Positions 16,716 to 25,683 of a stretch of DNA of 36,547 bases are shown piece after piece. The notes under the pieces were generated by a model. That model saw only the letters and a program-made list of their open reading frames with translations. It made no database searches and was not told the DNA's origin. Location: assembly GCA_938002015.1 (NCBI GenBank), contig CALLAU010000046.1:1-36547 (forward strand). Reading direction: 5' to 3'. This stretch comes from an uncultured Bdellovibrionales bacterium. Its GTDB lineage: Bacteria > Bdellovibrionota > Bdellovibrionia > Bdellovibrionales > UBA1609. Positions within the stretch are counted from its first letter, which is position 1; every line of letters begins with the position of its first letter. The position numbers were made by a program, and so were the translations under genes.

Positions 16716-17854
16716 GTTAGTGACCTTAACCTTTTAACAACTTCTTTTAACGTATCCACAAATCCATTTATTTCATCTTCAGTAGTTTCCCACCCTAGAC
16801 TTAGCCTCATCGAACAACTAGCTTCTTTGTTTGTAAGACCCATTGCTATTAAAACAGGAGATGGCTCAGGATTTCCAGAACTACAAGCAGCCCCTGTACT
16901 TATTTCATACCCTTTTAAGTCCATATTCATTAAAAGTGTCTCTCCCTCTACTCCGTTTATAAAAAGCATCGAGCTATTTGAGAGCCGCTCTCTTTTCTCA
17001 CATAAAACCTCAACATCACCAATTTCAGACTTTATTCTCGTCTCCATAAGGTCTCTAAGAAGTTTTATCGCTTTTACCTTGTCTTTAGTTTCACTCAAGC
17101 TCTTAATCTGCTCACCTAAACAAACTGCTGCTAAAACATTCTCTGTCCCAGCTCTTCTTCCCCTCTCCTGACCACCACCTGATATTTCTCTTAAAAGTGG
17201 AGTTCCTTTTCTTTGAAAGAGAACTCCTAAGCCTTTAAGTGAGTAAAACTTATGTGCAGAAAAAGAGGCTAAATCAACTCTAGTTTTTAAGAGATCAACC
17301 GGCAGCTTACCAAGGGTTTGAACCATATCACTATGGACAAAACTGCCATATTTTTTTGCTAACTCAACGATTCTATCAATATCAAAAACTTCCCCAGTCT
17401 CATTATTTGCAGTCATCACTGATACTAAACCAACATTTTCTGATCTAAGCTTTTCCTCTAAGAATTCATAATCAAAACCTTTTTCTTTAGTTACAGGCAC
17501 TCTTATAACTTCAATTAAGTTCTCATCTAAGTCTTTTAAGGCATTGAAAACACTAGGATGCTCAACTACTGAAGAGATTATCTTAGGTCTGCCTATTTTA
17601 ATAATATGATCTAACATCCCCTTTATGGCTAAATTATTAGACTCACTTCCTCCTGAAGTAAATATAACCTCTCCAGGTGCACAGCCTATCTCTTTAGCAA
17701 TTTGCCTTCTTGCTTGAGTTAAAATAGACCTCGCTTTTTGCCCAGACTGGTGAATGGAACTTGGGTTCCCCCAAGCACTAAAATTAGCAAGGGCCTTAAC
17801 CACTGTTTTTGAGGGAAATGTTGTTGCGTTATGGTCTAAAAATACAGGCTTCAT
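16712..17854 (-). CDS. Cysteine desulfurase (IscS/NifS family), tRNA-thiolation partner
   Basis: A 380-residue PLP enzyme that takes sulfur from cysteine as a persulfide. I start at the ATG 17854 giving MKPVFLDHNATT, the family's normal beginning; an upstream in-frame start at 17896 would add 14 unrelated residues. Landmarks: GNPSSIHQSGQKAR, TSGGSESNN, the PLP lysine Lys202 in SFSAHKFYSLKG, RAGTEN, and catalytic Cys324 in STGAACSSGNP. It is the first gene of the mnmA-mtaB operon, resembling the YrvO-MnmA pairing of Gram-positive bacteria, so it is probably dedicated to tRNA thiolation. No iscU follows. Confidence 0.9.
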   Translation of the reverse strand: MKPVFLDHNATTFPSKTVVKALANFSAWGNPSSIHQSGQKARSILTQARRQIAKEIGCAPGEVIFTSGGSESNNLAIKGMLDHIIKIGRPKIISSVVEHPSVFNALKDLDENLIEVIRVPVTKEKGFDYEFLEEKLRSENVGLVSVMTANNETGEVFDIDRIVELAKKYGSFVHSDMVQTLGKLPVDLLKTRVDLASFSAHKFYSLKGLGVLFQRKGTPLLREISGGGQERGRRAGTENVLAAVCLGEQIKSLSETKDKVKAIKLLRDLMETRIKSEIGDVEVLCEKRERLSNSSMLFINGVEGETLLMNMDLKGYEISTGAACSSGNPEPSPVLIAMGLTNKEASCSMRLSLGWETTEDEINGFVDTLKEVVKRLRSLT

Positions 17855-17983
17855 AAGGCACTCACATTGATTCAAAAAGAAGCAAAAATCAATCAAAGCT
17901 TTATTTTGGTTAAAGTTTACTTAATAAATTTCTCAGTTTGATACCAGGCTTAATACACACAGACCTTTGTCCGATAAAAAGGC

Positions 17984-18877
17984 ATGAGAATTACTGATGA
18001 AGGCTTAAAAACACTCTCTATTACAAGAGAGCCTGAATACAATGAGGCTTTAGATGCCTACCTTATCTATGAATGGAAAGGTGTTCAGTATTTTGCAAAC
18101 TTAAGCCAACCTTCAGGCTTATCAGAAAATCAGATTTTTATTGAAGTTACAGAAGAACAGTTCTTAACTATTTCAAAAGAAGATACTTTTGCTGCTAAAA
18201 TTACAAACACTAAAGATCTTAAGGAACTACAAGCAGCTCATGAAGCTAAAGAAGCAATTAGCACAAAAAACAATCCAAAAAAAGAAAATGAAGTCCCATC
18301 GATACCGACTAAGCCTGCTACTCCCTTAAGCCCACCACTACCTGTTAAAACAGCTCAAGCTAAGAGTGTAGAAAAAAACTCATCACTAAAAAAGGAAGAA
18401 GAGAAACAAATAGACCCTCTTGAGGAAGAAAATACAGGAACAAGTAATTTAAGTATTTTATCACAGATCACTTCAGTTTATGAAAACGCTCTCCTTTTAA
18501 GGTATGACCAAGAGAGAAACACACTTATTTTAGATGATATAGTAGGTGAGATAACACCAAAAGAAGGTTTTCAAATATCCCTTAAACATCCTTCTCCATT
18601 TAGAATTGCACTTCAAACTCTTCAGCCCTTTCACGGACTTTACTCTGAAAATGAGATCGTAAATCAAAACCTTATTTCTTGTGGAATAAACCCACAAAAT
18701 TTATGGATTACTGCCTTTCCTTTATCAGACAACAATAACTTATCAGGAATGCTTCTAGGTCTTTCAAATAAAAAAACACATGCAATAAAAGACTTAGAAA
18801 TATTTGAAGGTGTTGGTTTCTTTGCTAAAAATATATTAAAACAATCCATAAAAGCAACAAAGAGTGATGCAGCTTAA
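17984..18877 (+). CDS. Protein of unknown function with Pro/Lys-rich linker and possible GAF-like C-terminal domain
   Basis: A 297-residue cytoplasmic protein without signal peptide; AAAGG lies just before the ATG. It has three parts: an N-terminal domain (about 1-80, with EWKGVQYFANLSQPSG and a following beta-strand pair), a disordered Lys, Pro and Ala-rich linker (about 90-150), and a C-terminal alpha/beta domain (about 155-297). That last domain begins with a helix and strands like SVYENALLLRYDQERNTLIL and closes with a helix FFAKNILKQ, reminiscent of a GAF-type sensor fold. It is divergent from the desulfurase operon and convergent with tsaE. No named family. Confidence 0.6.
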   Translation: MRITDEGLKTLSITREPEYNEALDAYLIYEWKGVQYFANLSQPSGLSENQIFIEVTEEQFLTISKEDTFAAKITNTKDLKELQAAHEAKEAISTKNNPKKENEVPSIPTKPATPLSPPLPVKTAQAKSVEKNSSLKKEEEKQIDPLEEENTGTSNLSILSQITSVYENALLLRYDQERNTLILDDIVGEITPKEGFQISLKHPSPFRIALQTLQPFHGLYSENEIVNQNLISCGINPQNLWITAFPLSDNNNLSGMLLGLSNKKTHAIKDLEIFEGVGFFAKNILKQSIKATKSDAA

Positions 18878-18885
18878 AAAAAATG

Positions 18886-19326
18886 TTAAAGTCTTATAAG
18901 AACTTCTCTCTCATTTTCAGATGTTTTTTTAATCTCAATGCTTATTTTATTTAAAGAAAGAGACCTTGTCAGTTCTTCACTCTTTTCATACCACTCAATA
19001 AAAGTCATATCACTTTCTTGAAGAACTTCTTCTAAACCAAGCTCTCCAATCTCACCCTCAGACAACCTGTAAAGATCAACATGCGAGTATAAGGCCTCAT
19101 CAACTTCATATTGATTGATAATACTAAATGTAGGGGACATAAAACCATTTACAGATAAGTCCTTTAAGGAGTGCTTATATTTTAAAAACTCTCCAACAAA
19201 ACTTGTTTTTCCCGCCCCAAGTCCTCCAGAAAGAAGTACAAGCTCAGGCTCTTTACTTAAAATAAATAAGAAAACCTCTAAATACCCACTTAGTGATTTA
19301 ACTTTAAATGAAGTACTTTGATCCAT
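18886..19326 (-). CDS. tsaE: tRNA threonylcarbamoyladenosine biosynthesis ATPase TsaE
   Basis: A 146-residue ATPase that supports the TsaBD complex in making t6A37. Walker A is GGLGAGKT (34-41). The family-specific SPTFSI (64-69), HVDLYRL (82-88) and IEWYEK (110-115) segments follow. Length is typical. It lies 7 nt downstream of glmM at the end of the ftsH-cdaA-cdaR-glmM run, so it is probably the last gene of that transcript. The product of its pathway is the substrate of MtaB, encoded nearby. Confidence 0.93.
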   Translation of the reverse strand: MDQSTSFKVKSLSGYLEVFLFILSKEPELVLLSGGLGAGKTSFVGEFLKYKHSLKDLSVNGFMSPTFSIINQYEVDEALYSHVDLYRLSEGEIGELGLEEVLQESDMTFIEWYEKSEELTRSLSLNKISIEIKKTSENEREVLIRL

Positions 19327-19333
19327 TATTTAC

Positions 19334-20797
19334 TTAAACTAGATTTGATTTAAAAAAATCTTCAAAGTGAACCGCCACCTCGTTAATAATTTTTTTATGC
19401 TTTCCTTCTACTAAAATTCTTATAAGAGGCTCTGTTCCAGAGTACCTAATAAGAACTCTTCCCGATTTACCGAGTTTTGAAGTCTCATATTCAAAAAGCT
19501 CTTTAAATCCAGCAAGTTCATCAACTGGAGTCTTCTTTTTAACTCTCACATTTCTTAAAACTTGTGGATAAGGCTTTAACACCTCACTAAGTTCTGAAAC
19601 TTTTTTATCTCTGACCATAGAAACTTCCAAAACTTTAAGAGCTGCAACAACACCATCTCCAGTGGTTGAGTGATCTAGAAAAACAATATGCCCTGACTGT
19701 TCACCGCCAAGATTATAGCCTTTTGCTCTCATTTCTTTTACGACATTCTTATCACCAACCTCTGATCTAAAAACTTTAATTCCATTTTCATTCATAAGTT
19801 CATCAAGAGCTAAGTTACTCATAGTTGTAGCAACAATGGAGTTCCCTTTTAAGACTTTTGTCTCTTTCATATGAAGAGCACAAAGAGCTAAGATGCAATC
19901 ACCATCAACAACTCGTCCTTTTTCATCAACAACAATCAACCGGTCTGCATCTCCATCTAAAGCTATGCCAATATCAGCTCTATATGTCTTAACAGCTTCA
20001 GATAATCGATCAGGGTGCATAGCGCCTGAGTCTCGATTAATATTAAACCCGTCAGGCTTATTACTTAAAACGATAACCTCAGCTCCAAGTTCTTCAAAAA
20101 TCATGGGAGCTACTTTGTATGAAGCTCCATTTGCACAATCAAGAACTACCCTTAAACCCTCTAAAGTAAGATCTAATGGAAACGTGTTCTTTGCATAAAC
20201 TATATACCTTCCAGCAGCATCATCTATACGCTTAGTTCTTCCAATTTTATCATCTTCTAAAAGAAGAGATTCAATCCCAGATCCAAAAACAATTCTCTCT
20301 ATCTCTCTTTCAACTTTATCAGATATCTTAAAACCATCTGATCCAAAAATTTTAATTCCATTATCATGAAATTGATTATGCGAAGCTGAGATAATAATAC
20401 CAGCATCTGCTCTCATATTTTGAGCTAAAAAACCTATCCCGGGTGTAGGAAGCGGTCCAATAAGTTGAACATGCACTCCAACAGAATTTAGTCCTGAAGC
20501 AAGAGCTTGTTCCACCATATACCCTGATATTCTTGTATCTTTTCCAATCACAACCTTTGTAATTTCTGACTTCTTTTTTTCTCGAGTAAGAAGATGACCT
20601 AAAGCCTGACCCACTTTTAAAATAATATCTGGAGTAACAGGAAACTTACCAGCTTTACCTCTAATTCCATCTGTTCCAAAAAGCTTTAAAGACTTTACTT
20701 TCTCTTCTTTAATCTTTAATTTTTCAGAAGGCTTTTTAGACATCTTTTTTGAAGCTTTCTTAGTTTTGCTTACTTTCTTAACTTTATTCATTCTCAT
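19334..20797 (-). CDS. glmM: Phosphoglucosamine mutase GlmM with a Lys-rich N-terminal extension
   Basis: Converts glucosamine-6-phosphate to glucosamine-1-phosphate for UDP-GlcNAc and hence peptidoglycan and LPS. The phosphoserine is Ser139 in ISASHNQFHDNG. The metal loop is DGDADR (281-286), and the phosphate-binding RYSGTEPLIRI lies near the C-terminus. The usual GlmM start LFGTDGIRG begins only at residue 39. The preceding 38 residues are almost all Lys, Ser, Glu and Val. The AAGGG ribosome binding site 4 nt before the ATG at 20797 supports the long form, though an internal start (Met19) cannot be excluded. Sits directly after cdaR, as in other c-di-AMP operons. Confidence 0.95.
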   Translation of the reverse strand: MRMNKVKKVSKTKKASKKMSKKPSEKLKIKEEKVKSLKLFGTDGIRGKAGKFPVTPDIILKVGQALGHLLTREKKKSEITKVVIGKDTRISGYMVEQALASGLNSVGVHVQLIGPLPTPGIGFLAQNMRADAGIIISASHNQFHDNGIKIFGSDGFKISDKVEREIERIVFGSGIESLLLEDDKIGRTKRIDDAAGRYIVYAKNTFPLDLTLEGLRVVLDCANGASYKVAPMIFEELGAEVIVLSNKPDGFNINRDSGAMHPDRLSEAVKTYRADIGIALDGDADRLIVVDEKGRVVDGDCILALCALHMKETKVLKGNSIVATTMSNLALDELMNENGIKVFRSEVGDKNVVKEMRAKGYNLGGEQSGHIVFLDHSTTGDGVVAALKVLEVSMVRDKKVSELSEVLKPYPQVLRNVRVKKKTPVDELAGFKELFEYETSKLGKSGRVLIRYSGTEPLIRILVEGKHKKIINEVAVHFEDFFKSNLV

Positions 20798-20815
20798 CTA
20801 TCCCTTATAAGTAGC

Positions 20816-21211
20816 TTAGTAAGTTTTGTCACTTCTCGTACCACCCACTATATAAACTGATACTAATTTAGGCTCAAAAGAAAGTATCTTCACTCCTATA
20901 GGAAGGTTTAAAGATGTTTTATCAACAGGAAGCCTCTTGGGACCTATAGAATAGCTTCTTAAGTCAATAATAGGCGCTGACTGTTCAGGGTCAAATTTTC
21001 TTAAATAAGATCTTTTACCTGAAATAGTGAGAAGAACCTTATCTGTGGCATCTTGCACCTTAAATCCTGGGGTTAAAAGGTACTCAACTGGCACTTCTTT
21101 TGTCACAACTATATCTTTTTGACCAAGTATTATAACCCAAAAAACAAAGCTTATAATAAGAGCATATATCTTGATTTTACCGTTCTTAAAAATAAATGAC
21201 TCAAAACTCAT
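20816..21211 (-). CDS. cdaR: CdaR/YbbR-like regulator of diadenylate cyclase
   Basis: A 131-residue protein with one N-terminal membrane helix (about 14-30, IYALIISFVFWVIILG) and a single YbbR-like beta domain outside the membrane (VTKEVPVEYLL, DKVLLTISGKRS, LPIGVKILSFEPKLVSVYI). In Firmicutes CdaR has several YbbR domains and binds CdaA to modulate c-di-AMP production. This one is minimal. It lies 18 nt after cdaA and 18 nt before glmM, the conserved cdaA-cdaR-glmM order. Confidence 0.85.
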   Translation of the reverse strand: MSFESFIFKNGKIKIYALIISFVFWVIILGQKDIVVTKEVPVEYLLTPGFKVQDATDKVLLTISGKRSYLRKFDPEQSAPIIDLRSYSIGPKRLPVDKTSLNLPIGVKILSFEPKLVSVYIVGGTRSDKTY

Positions 21212-21229
21212 ACACTCACCCTTTACACC

Positions 21230-22030
21230 CTATCTTTGCTTCTTTGCTAATGAGGTTCTTGAAGTGATGAAATCTCTTACTGACGTATTTAAATGAGAAA
21301 GGTCGCGCTCTAATTGCAGGCGCCCCTCTTCAATAAAACTAATGCTCTGATTCTCTTCACTTACAACTATAACTTTAGCATCTGTTACTTCTGAAATACC
21401 AAGAGCTGCTCTATGCCTTGAACCAAGATTTCTATCTAGAGCTGGGTTTGTACTAAGAGGAAGAAATACACCTGCACTATCAATCTTGCCCTCTTTAATT
21501 AAAATTGCTCCATCATGAACTTTAGATGTCGGATGAAAAACTGCCTCAATAAGCTCAGCTTTAACTTGTGATCTCATCTCCACACCACTTTCAAGAAAGG
21601 GAGATAAATCAATTTGCTTCTCTAAAACAATAATAGCCCCAATACCTTTTTTAGCTAAAAAGTTTAAAGCCTTTGCGATCTCTTCACTTAAGTGAGCTTC
21701 TTCAACTGAATCAAGGTCTTTTAAAAGACTCTTGCTACCAAGTTGAGTAAGCCCCCTTCTTATTTCATTTTGAAAAAGAAGCACAAGTATTAAAAATATA
21801 TTAGAGAAGATATTTTCTAATAAGGAGTGAACAGCAATAAGCTCAAAATAAAGACTTCCTAAAAAAGCAAGGCCCACAAAGGAGAGTCCTAAAAGAACTT
21901 GAAAGACACCTGATCTTTCAGCAAATTTTAAAACTTGAAAGAAAATACACCAGAGAAAGAAAAGGTCTATAAAATCTTTAATACTTAAGTTTGCAATAAA
22001 AAAACTTATTTCATCAAAGATTATTTCCAT
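21230..22030 (-). CDS. cdaA: Membrane diadenylate cyclase CdaA
   Basis: A 266-residue enzyme that joins two ATP to make cyclic di-AMP. About three N-terminal membrane helices (roughly 15-35, 42-62 and 68-88) are followed by the DisA_N cyclase domain. That domain has the DGA motif at 173-175 (VHDGAILI) and the RHR motif at 205-207 (LGSRHRAALG), both required for catalysis. It lies 33 nt downstream of ftsH and upstream of cdaR and glmM. The intact motifs say c-di-AMP is a second messenger in this Gram-negative organism. Confidence 0.95.
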   Translation of the reverse strand: MEIIFDEISFFIANLSIKDFIDLFFLWCIFFQVLKFAERSGVFQVLLGLSFVGLAFLGSLYFELIAVHSLLENIFSNIFLILVLLFQNEIRRGLTQLGSKSLLKDLDSVEEAHLSEEIAKALNFLAKKGIGAIIVLEKQIDLSPFLESGVEMRSQVKAELIEAVFHPTSKVHDGAILIKEGKIDSAGVFLPLSTNPALDRNLGSRHRAALGISEVTDAKVIVVSEENQSISFIEEGRLQLERDLSHLNTSVRDFITSRTSLAKKQR

Positions 22031-22063
22031 ATGCCTACTTCACCACAAAAAACAAAGAGTTTT

Positions 22064-24067
22064 TTAAGCTGGCGCCTCTCCAGGATTTCCAATTGGATCC
22101 ATCCCTCCAGCTTCAGTGCCATCTTCATCATTTTTTGCTGCTAACTTCTTTTTCTTTTCAGCTTCATCTAAAGCCTTCTTTTTTTCATTTTCAGACTCAA
22201 GATTTGTTTTTCGACTATCACGGTCATTTTTTATTTCATCTAAAGACGATCCAGCAATAAGCATATCTACTTCTTTACCATCAATAGTTTCAAATTCTAA
22301 AAGCGCTTCTGTTAGTCTTTCTAAAGCCTCACTTTTCTCATTTAAAATCTTTATTGCTGTTTCTCTACCTTCTTTTATAAGTCTTTCAACTTCAGCATCA
22401 ATTTCTCTAGCTTTCTCTTCTGAATACCCTTGCGAAGATTGCCCTGACTGCATTCCTTGAAAAACAGGCCCGTTACTTTTTCCATATAAAAGAGGACCTA
22501 TTTTATCACTCATCCCCCACTGCGTAACCATTCTTCTAGCAAGACTCGTAGCTTGCTCAATGTCATTTCCGGCACCTGAAGTAAAGTCCTTATAAATAAT
22601 CTCTTCAGCAGCTCTTCCACCAAATAAGAATGCTATCTGATTTGTTGCTTGAGATCTTGTTATACTGAGTTGATCTTTTTCTGGAAGTGTCATGGTAACA
22701 CCCAAAGCCCTACCTCTTGGCATAATTGAAACTTTATGAACAGGATCAAGACCTGGAAGGCTTCTGCCAACTAAAGTATGTCCAGCTTCATGGTAAGCCG
22801 TTAGTTTTTTCTCATGATCACTTACAATCATAGATTTTCTCTCAGCACCCATTAAAATCTTATCTTTTGCTTTTTCTAAATCGTCATTATCTATTACAGA
22901 CTTATCTTGTCTTGCAGCAAAAAGAGCCGCTTCATTAATAAGGTTTTCTAAGTCAGCCCCTGAAAACCCTGGCGTTCCTCTAGCGATTTTTTCTAAATCA
23001 ACTTCTTTAGATAAAGGGGATTTTTTTGCATGTACTTCTAAAATGGCTTTTCTTCCATTAATATCTGGATTGCCAACCATAACACGCCTATCAAATCTTC
23101 CAGGCCTTAATAAGGCAGGATCAAGAACATCAGCTCTATTTGTTGCCGCAATAACTATGACACCCTCGTTACCTTCAAAACCATCCATCTCAACTAATAA
23201 TTGATTAAGAGTTTGCTCTCTTTCATCATGACCACCACCCATGCCAGCGCCACGATGTCTTCCAACAGCATCAATTTCATCAATAAAAATAATACAAGGA
23301 GCATTTCTCTTTCCCTGTTCAAACATATCTCTAACTCGTGATGCTCCGACACCAACAAACATCTCAACAAAGTCAGAACCTGATATTGTAAAAAATGGAA
23401 CACCAGCTTCACCAGCTACGGCTCTTGCAAGAAGTGTTTTACCCGTACCAGGAGGCCCTACTAATAAAACACCTGCAGGTATTCTTCCACCTAGCTTCGT
23501 ATACTTTCTAGGGTCTTTTAAGAAATGAACAATTTCAGAGAGCTCTTCTTTTGCCTCTTCAACACCTGCCACATCTTTAAAGGTTACTTTCTTTTTATTT
23601 TCACTTAAGAGTTTAGCTTTACTCTTACCAAAACTCATGGCTTTTCCACCACCAGCTTGAAGCTGTTTCATAAAGAAAATAAAGAGAACAACAATAATAA
23701 AAATCGGAGCTAAACCAAAAATAACTCCTAAAAGTGCTTGGCTATCTTCATTATTATAAATAGGAACAATGCCTCTACTCTTTAGTTCTTTTGCACCCTC
23801 ATCTCCAGTATCACCAGCAAACTTAAAATCTATACCACCAAACTCTTCTCTAAATTCTTCTTTAATTTTACCACCAATTTCCATATCCATGGTATAAAAA
23901 GTCACACTATCTTTTTGGATCTTATCAGCTTCAAGTGCTGCAATAAATTTGGGATAACTAAACTCCTTAACAACATCTTTGGTTCTCATGGCGTAGTCTT
24001 GAGCAAAGAAAACGACTAAGACTAGTAAAAAAATCCAAATTGCTAATGTACGTTGAGATGACTTCAT
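22064..24067 (-). CDS. ftsH: ATP-dependent membrane zinc protease FtsH
   Basis: A 667-residue AAA+ metalloprotease that degrades misfolded membrane proteins and selected regulators. It has two membrane helices (about 8-24 and 112-133) around a short periplasmic domain, Walker A GPPGTGK (204-210), Walker [10 protein letters not shown] (261-269), the second-region-of-homology Arg block RPGRFDRR, and the zinc site HEAGH (426-430). The C-terminal tail beyond about 600 is a charged Lys/Glu coiled coil ending in a Gly/Pro-rich segment. AAAGGG lies upstream of the ATG, and an inverted repeat overlaps its putative -10. First gene of the ftsH-cdaA-cdaR-glmM-tsaE run; tilS lies 160 nt upstream on the same strand. 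Confidence 0.97.
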   Translation of the reverse strand: MKSSQRTLAIWIFLLVLVVFFAQDYAMRTKDVVKEFSYPKFIAALEADKIQKDSVTFYTMDMEIGGKIKEEFREEFGGIDFKFAGDTGDEGAKELKSRGIVPIYNNEDSQALLGVIFGLAPIFIIVVLFIFFMKQLQAGGGKAMSFGKSKAKLLSENKKKVTFKDVAGVEEAKEELSEIVHFLKDPRKYTKLGGRIPAGVLLVGPPGTGKTLLARAVAGEAGVPFFTISGSDFVEMFVGVGASRVRDMFEQGKRNAPCIIFIDEIDAVGRHRGAGMGGGHDEREQTLNQLLVEMDGFEGNEGVIVIAATNRADVLDPALLRPGRFDRRVMVGNPDINGRKAILEVHAKKSPLSKEVDLEKIARGTPGFSGADLENLINEAALFAARQDKSVIDNDDLEKAKDKILMGAERKSMIVSDHEKKLTAYHEAGHTLVGRSLPGLDPVHKVSIMPRGRALGVTMTLPEKDQLSITRSQATNQIAFLFGGRAAEEIIYKDFTSGAGNDIEQATSLARRMVTQWGMSDKIGPLLYGKSNGPVFQGMQSGQSSQGYSEEKAREIDAEVERLIKEGRETAIKILNEKSEALERLTEALLEFETIDGKEVDMLIAGSSLDEIKNDRDSRKTNLESENEKKKALDEAEKKKKLAAKNDEDGTEAGGMDPIGNPGEAPA

Positions 24068-24084
24068 GAATTAAAACCCTTTCT

Positions 24085-24129
24085 ATAAGTTCGGTACATG
24101 GTTTTTTCGGTTTATACGAACTTATTATA
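24085..24129 (-). promoter_or_regulatory. Candidate ftsH promoter -10 with overlapping inverted repeat
   Basis: On the minus strand a perfect TATAAT (plus-strand positions 24124-24129) lies upstream of ftsH. The 9-bp arms ATAAGTTCG (24085-24093) and CGAACTTAT (24117-24125) form an inverted repeat with a 23-nt spacer, one arm overlapping the -10. No strong -35 was found 16-18 nt upstream. The repeat could be a regulator site. If transcription starts further upstream, it could form an RNA hairpin ending just before the AAAGGG ribosome binding site. Confidence 0.45.
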
Positions 24130-24227
24130 AAGGCCAGCTTTTTGGAAGAAAACACCATAAAATTCAACTAGTTGAAACCACTTCTAGTTCATAAAAAAAG
24201 CGCTCAAGGTATAGACAAAAGGCATGC

Positions 24228-25178
24228 TTAAAGCTCTACAAATCGAATCTTTTCTAAACTTTTCTCCCACAAAAGACCAGCTACTTTAAATCTGTGCTCT
24301 TTTTGTAAAAGGTCAAGTTGCTTAATAACCTCACTAACCTGGCCTGAAGTAAAACTTTGAGGTGATTTAGAACTTAATATCATAGCTATCACCTCTTTCT
24401 TCTTAGAAGATGAATAACTTAGCCACTGACTAAGAGGTAAAGAAGAGTCTTCAATGTATGAAGCTTCTTGAAAGTCACTTACTCTGCTTTGGTTTATTGT
24501 AGATTGAATATTCACAAGGCTTTCGCCCAGGCTTTTTATGCTGCCAGCCCTCTTCTCTTCTAAGGTTTTAAGCCATGAATTTCTTATCCAGTTTCTTAAA
24601 TAATCATCTTTAAAGTTTGTAGGATCTTTCAATGGCTTTAAAGCCTGTAAATTAATTTCTGCTAAGATCTCTTTTTTATCAAATCCTAATAAAGGCCTAA
24701 AAATCTTAAAACCTTCAAATACTTTATCACCAAAGTAAAAGCCCTGAAGACCAACACCTCTAATCATTTTCATCATAAGAGTTTCAACTAGATCTTGTTT
24801 GTGATGTCCTGTAAAAATATTTGGAGCCTCTAGCTCTTTATAAGACTGAAACCTAAATTCCCTGCATTCTTCTTCACTTATCAAATTCTTACTCGATTTA
24901 AAAAACTTAAAATTTAATCCATTCTCCTTACAAAATAACTCCGTTTCTTTTAAAGCCTTATCTCTATAAGTGTTTAAATCAAGATCTTCGTTGTTCTCAC
25001 CATGGTGAATATGAACAACTTTTAAATCTAACTTAAGAACAGGGTTAATTTTTATAAGAGCATTTAAAAGACTTAAAGAGTCCTCTCCAAAAGAGCAAGA
25101 AACCCAAATTTTATTAATTTTAGAATAGTCCTCTTTAAAAACTTTTAAAAGTTTATGCTCAAAAGCACTAAAACTCAA
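24228..25178 (-). CDS. tilS: tRNA(Ile)-lysidine synthase TilS
   Basis: A 316-residue PP-loop enzyme that puts lysine on C34 of tRNA-Ile(CAU), changing codon reading from AUG to AUA. The PP-loop reads SFGEDS (29-34) rather than the common SGGxDS. VHIHHGENNED matches the HxNHGLR position, TGHHKQDLVETLMMKMIRG the AHHxDDQxET block, and DPTNFKDDYLRNWIRN the DxSN-x-YxRNxIR block. The C-terminal substrate domain is short. It overlaps the RatA-like gene by 4 nt. Identity good despite the altered loop; an essential function is expected. Confidence 0.85.
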   Translation of the reverse strand: MSFSAFEHKLLKVFKEDYSKINKIWVSCSFGEDSLSLLNALIKINPVLKLDLKVVHIHHGENNEDLDLNTYRDKALKETELFCKENGLNFKFFKSSKNLISEEECREFRFQSYKELEAPNIFTGHHKQDLVETLMMKMIRGVGLQGFYFGDKVFEGFKIFRPLLGFDKKEILAEINLQALKPLKDPTNFKDDYLRNWIRNSWLKTLEEKRAGSIKSLGESLVNIQSTINQSRVSDFQEASYIEDSSLPLSQWLSYSSSKKKEVIAMILSSKSPQSFTSGQVSEVIKQLDLLQKEHRFKVAGLLWEKSLEKIRFVEL

Positions 25179-25597
25179 AGTGAGCCAATCCTATTCTTAA
25201 AGTTTTTCATCATTGCAGGAAGACTCACACTAACAGCTTTTTTAGCAATCATACCTGGTACATAAATCTTAAAATCTACATCAAGTGAATAAGTTACTTC
25301 AGTTTGTGAACCCACAGCTTCTAAAACCCATAAACCATTATTCTTTTTAAAAAGGTCACCCTCTACAAGTTCCCACCAAAGTTTTGTCGGAGACTCTTTT
25401 TTAGCCCTGATAGTGTATTTTGCAGTCTTCATCATATGAACTTCCATCTCAATATCAGTGTAAGAATCTGCCTGATCAACAACCTTACAAGAATTTACTT
25501 CCGATAAGAAATCAGGGTAAGACTCAAAGTCTTCGATTACAGAAAATAATTTTTCAATTTCATAGGGAAAGAGTTCAGTCGTTTCAGCTTTAGCCAT
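25175..25597 (-). CDS. RatA/COQ10-like SRPBCC (START-fold) protein
   Basis: A 140-residue single-domain protein of the START/polyketide-cyclase fold. The N-terminal helix-strand segment FPYEIEKLFSVIEDFESYPDFL, the central KTAKYTIRAKK strand, the TEVTYSLDVDFKI strand and the long C-terminal helix fit the RatA/COQ10 family. Members bind lipids or quinones (COQ10), or influence ribosome assembly (RatA). Which applies here is not decidable from sequence. First gene of a two-gene overlap with tilS (4 nt). Confidence 0.75.
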   Translation of the reverse strand: MAKAETTELFPYEIEKLFSVIEDFESYPDFLSEVNSCKVVDQADSYTDIEMEVHMMKTAKYTIRAKKESPTKLWWELVEGDLFKKNNGLWVLEAVGSQTEVTYSLDVDFKIYVPGMIAKKAVSVSLPAMMKNFKNRIGSL

Positions 25598-25683
25598 AAA
25601 TCACACCTTTATAAAAAGTTAAAGTATATAATAAAACTTATCTTCGTTATCTGTCACTAAATCTATCCACGTAAAAGTATGCT

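Noticed and set aside
16827..17171. 114-residue plus-strand frame opposite the cysteine desulfurase
   Set aside because: Antisense shadow of a conserved gene, no independent start signal.
22116..22460. 114-residue plus-strand frame opposite ftsH
   Set aside because: Its Ser/Phe-rich composition is what the complement of a Lys/Glu-rich coding tail gives; a shadow of ftsH.
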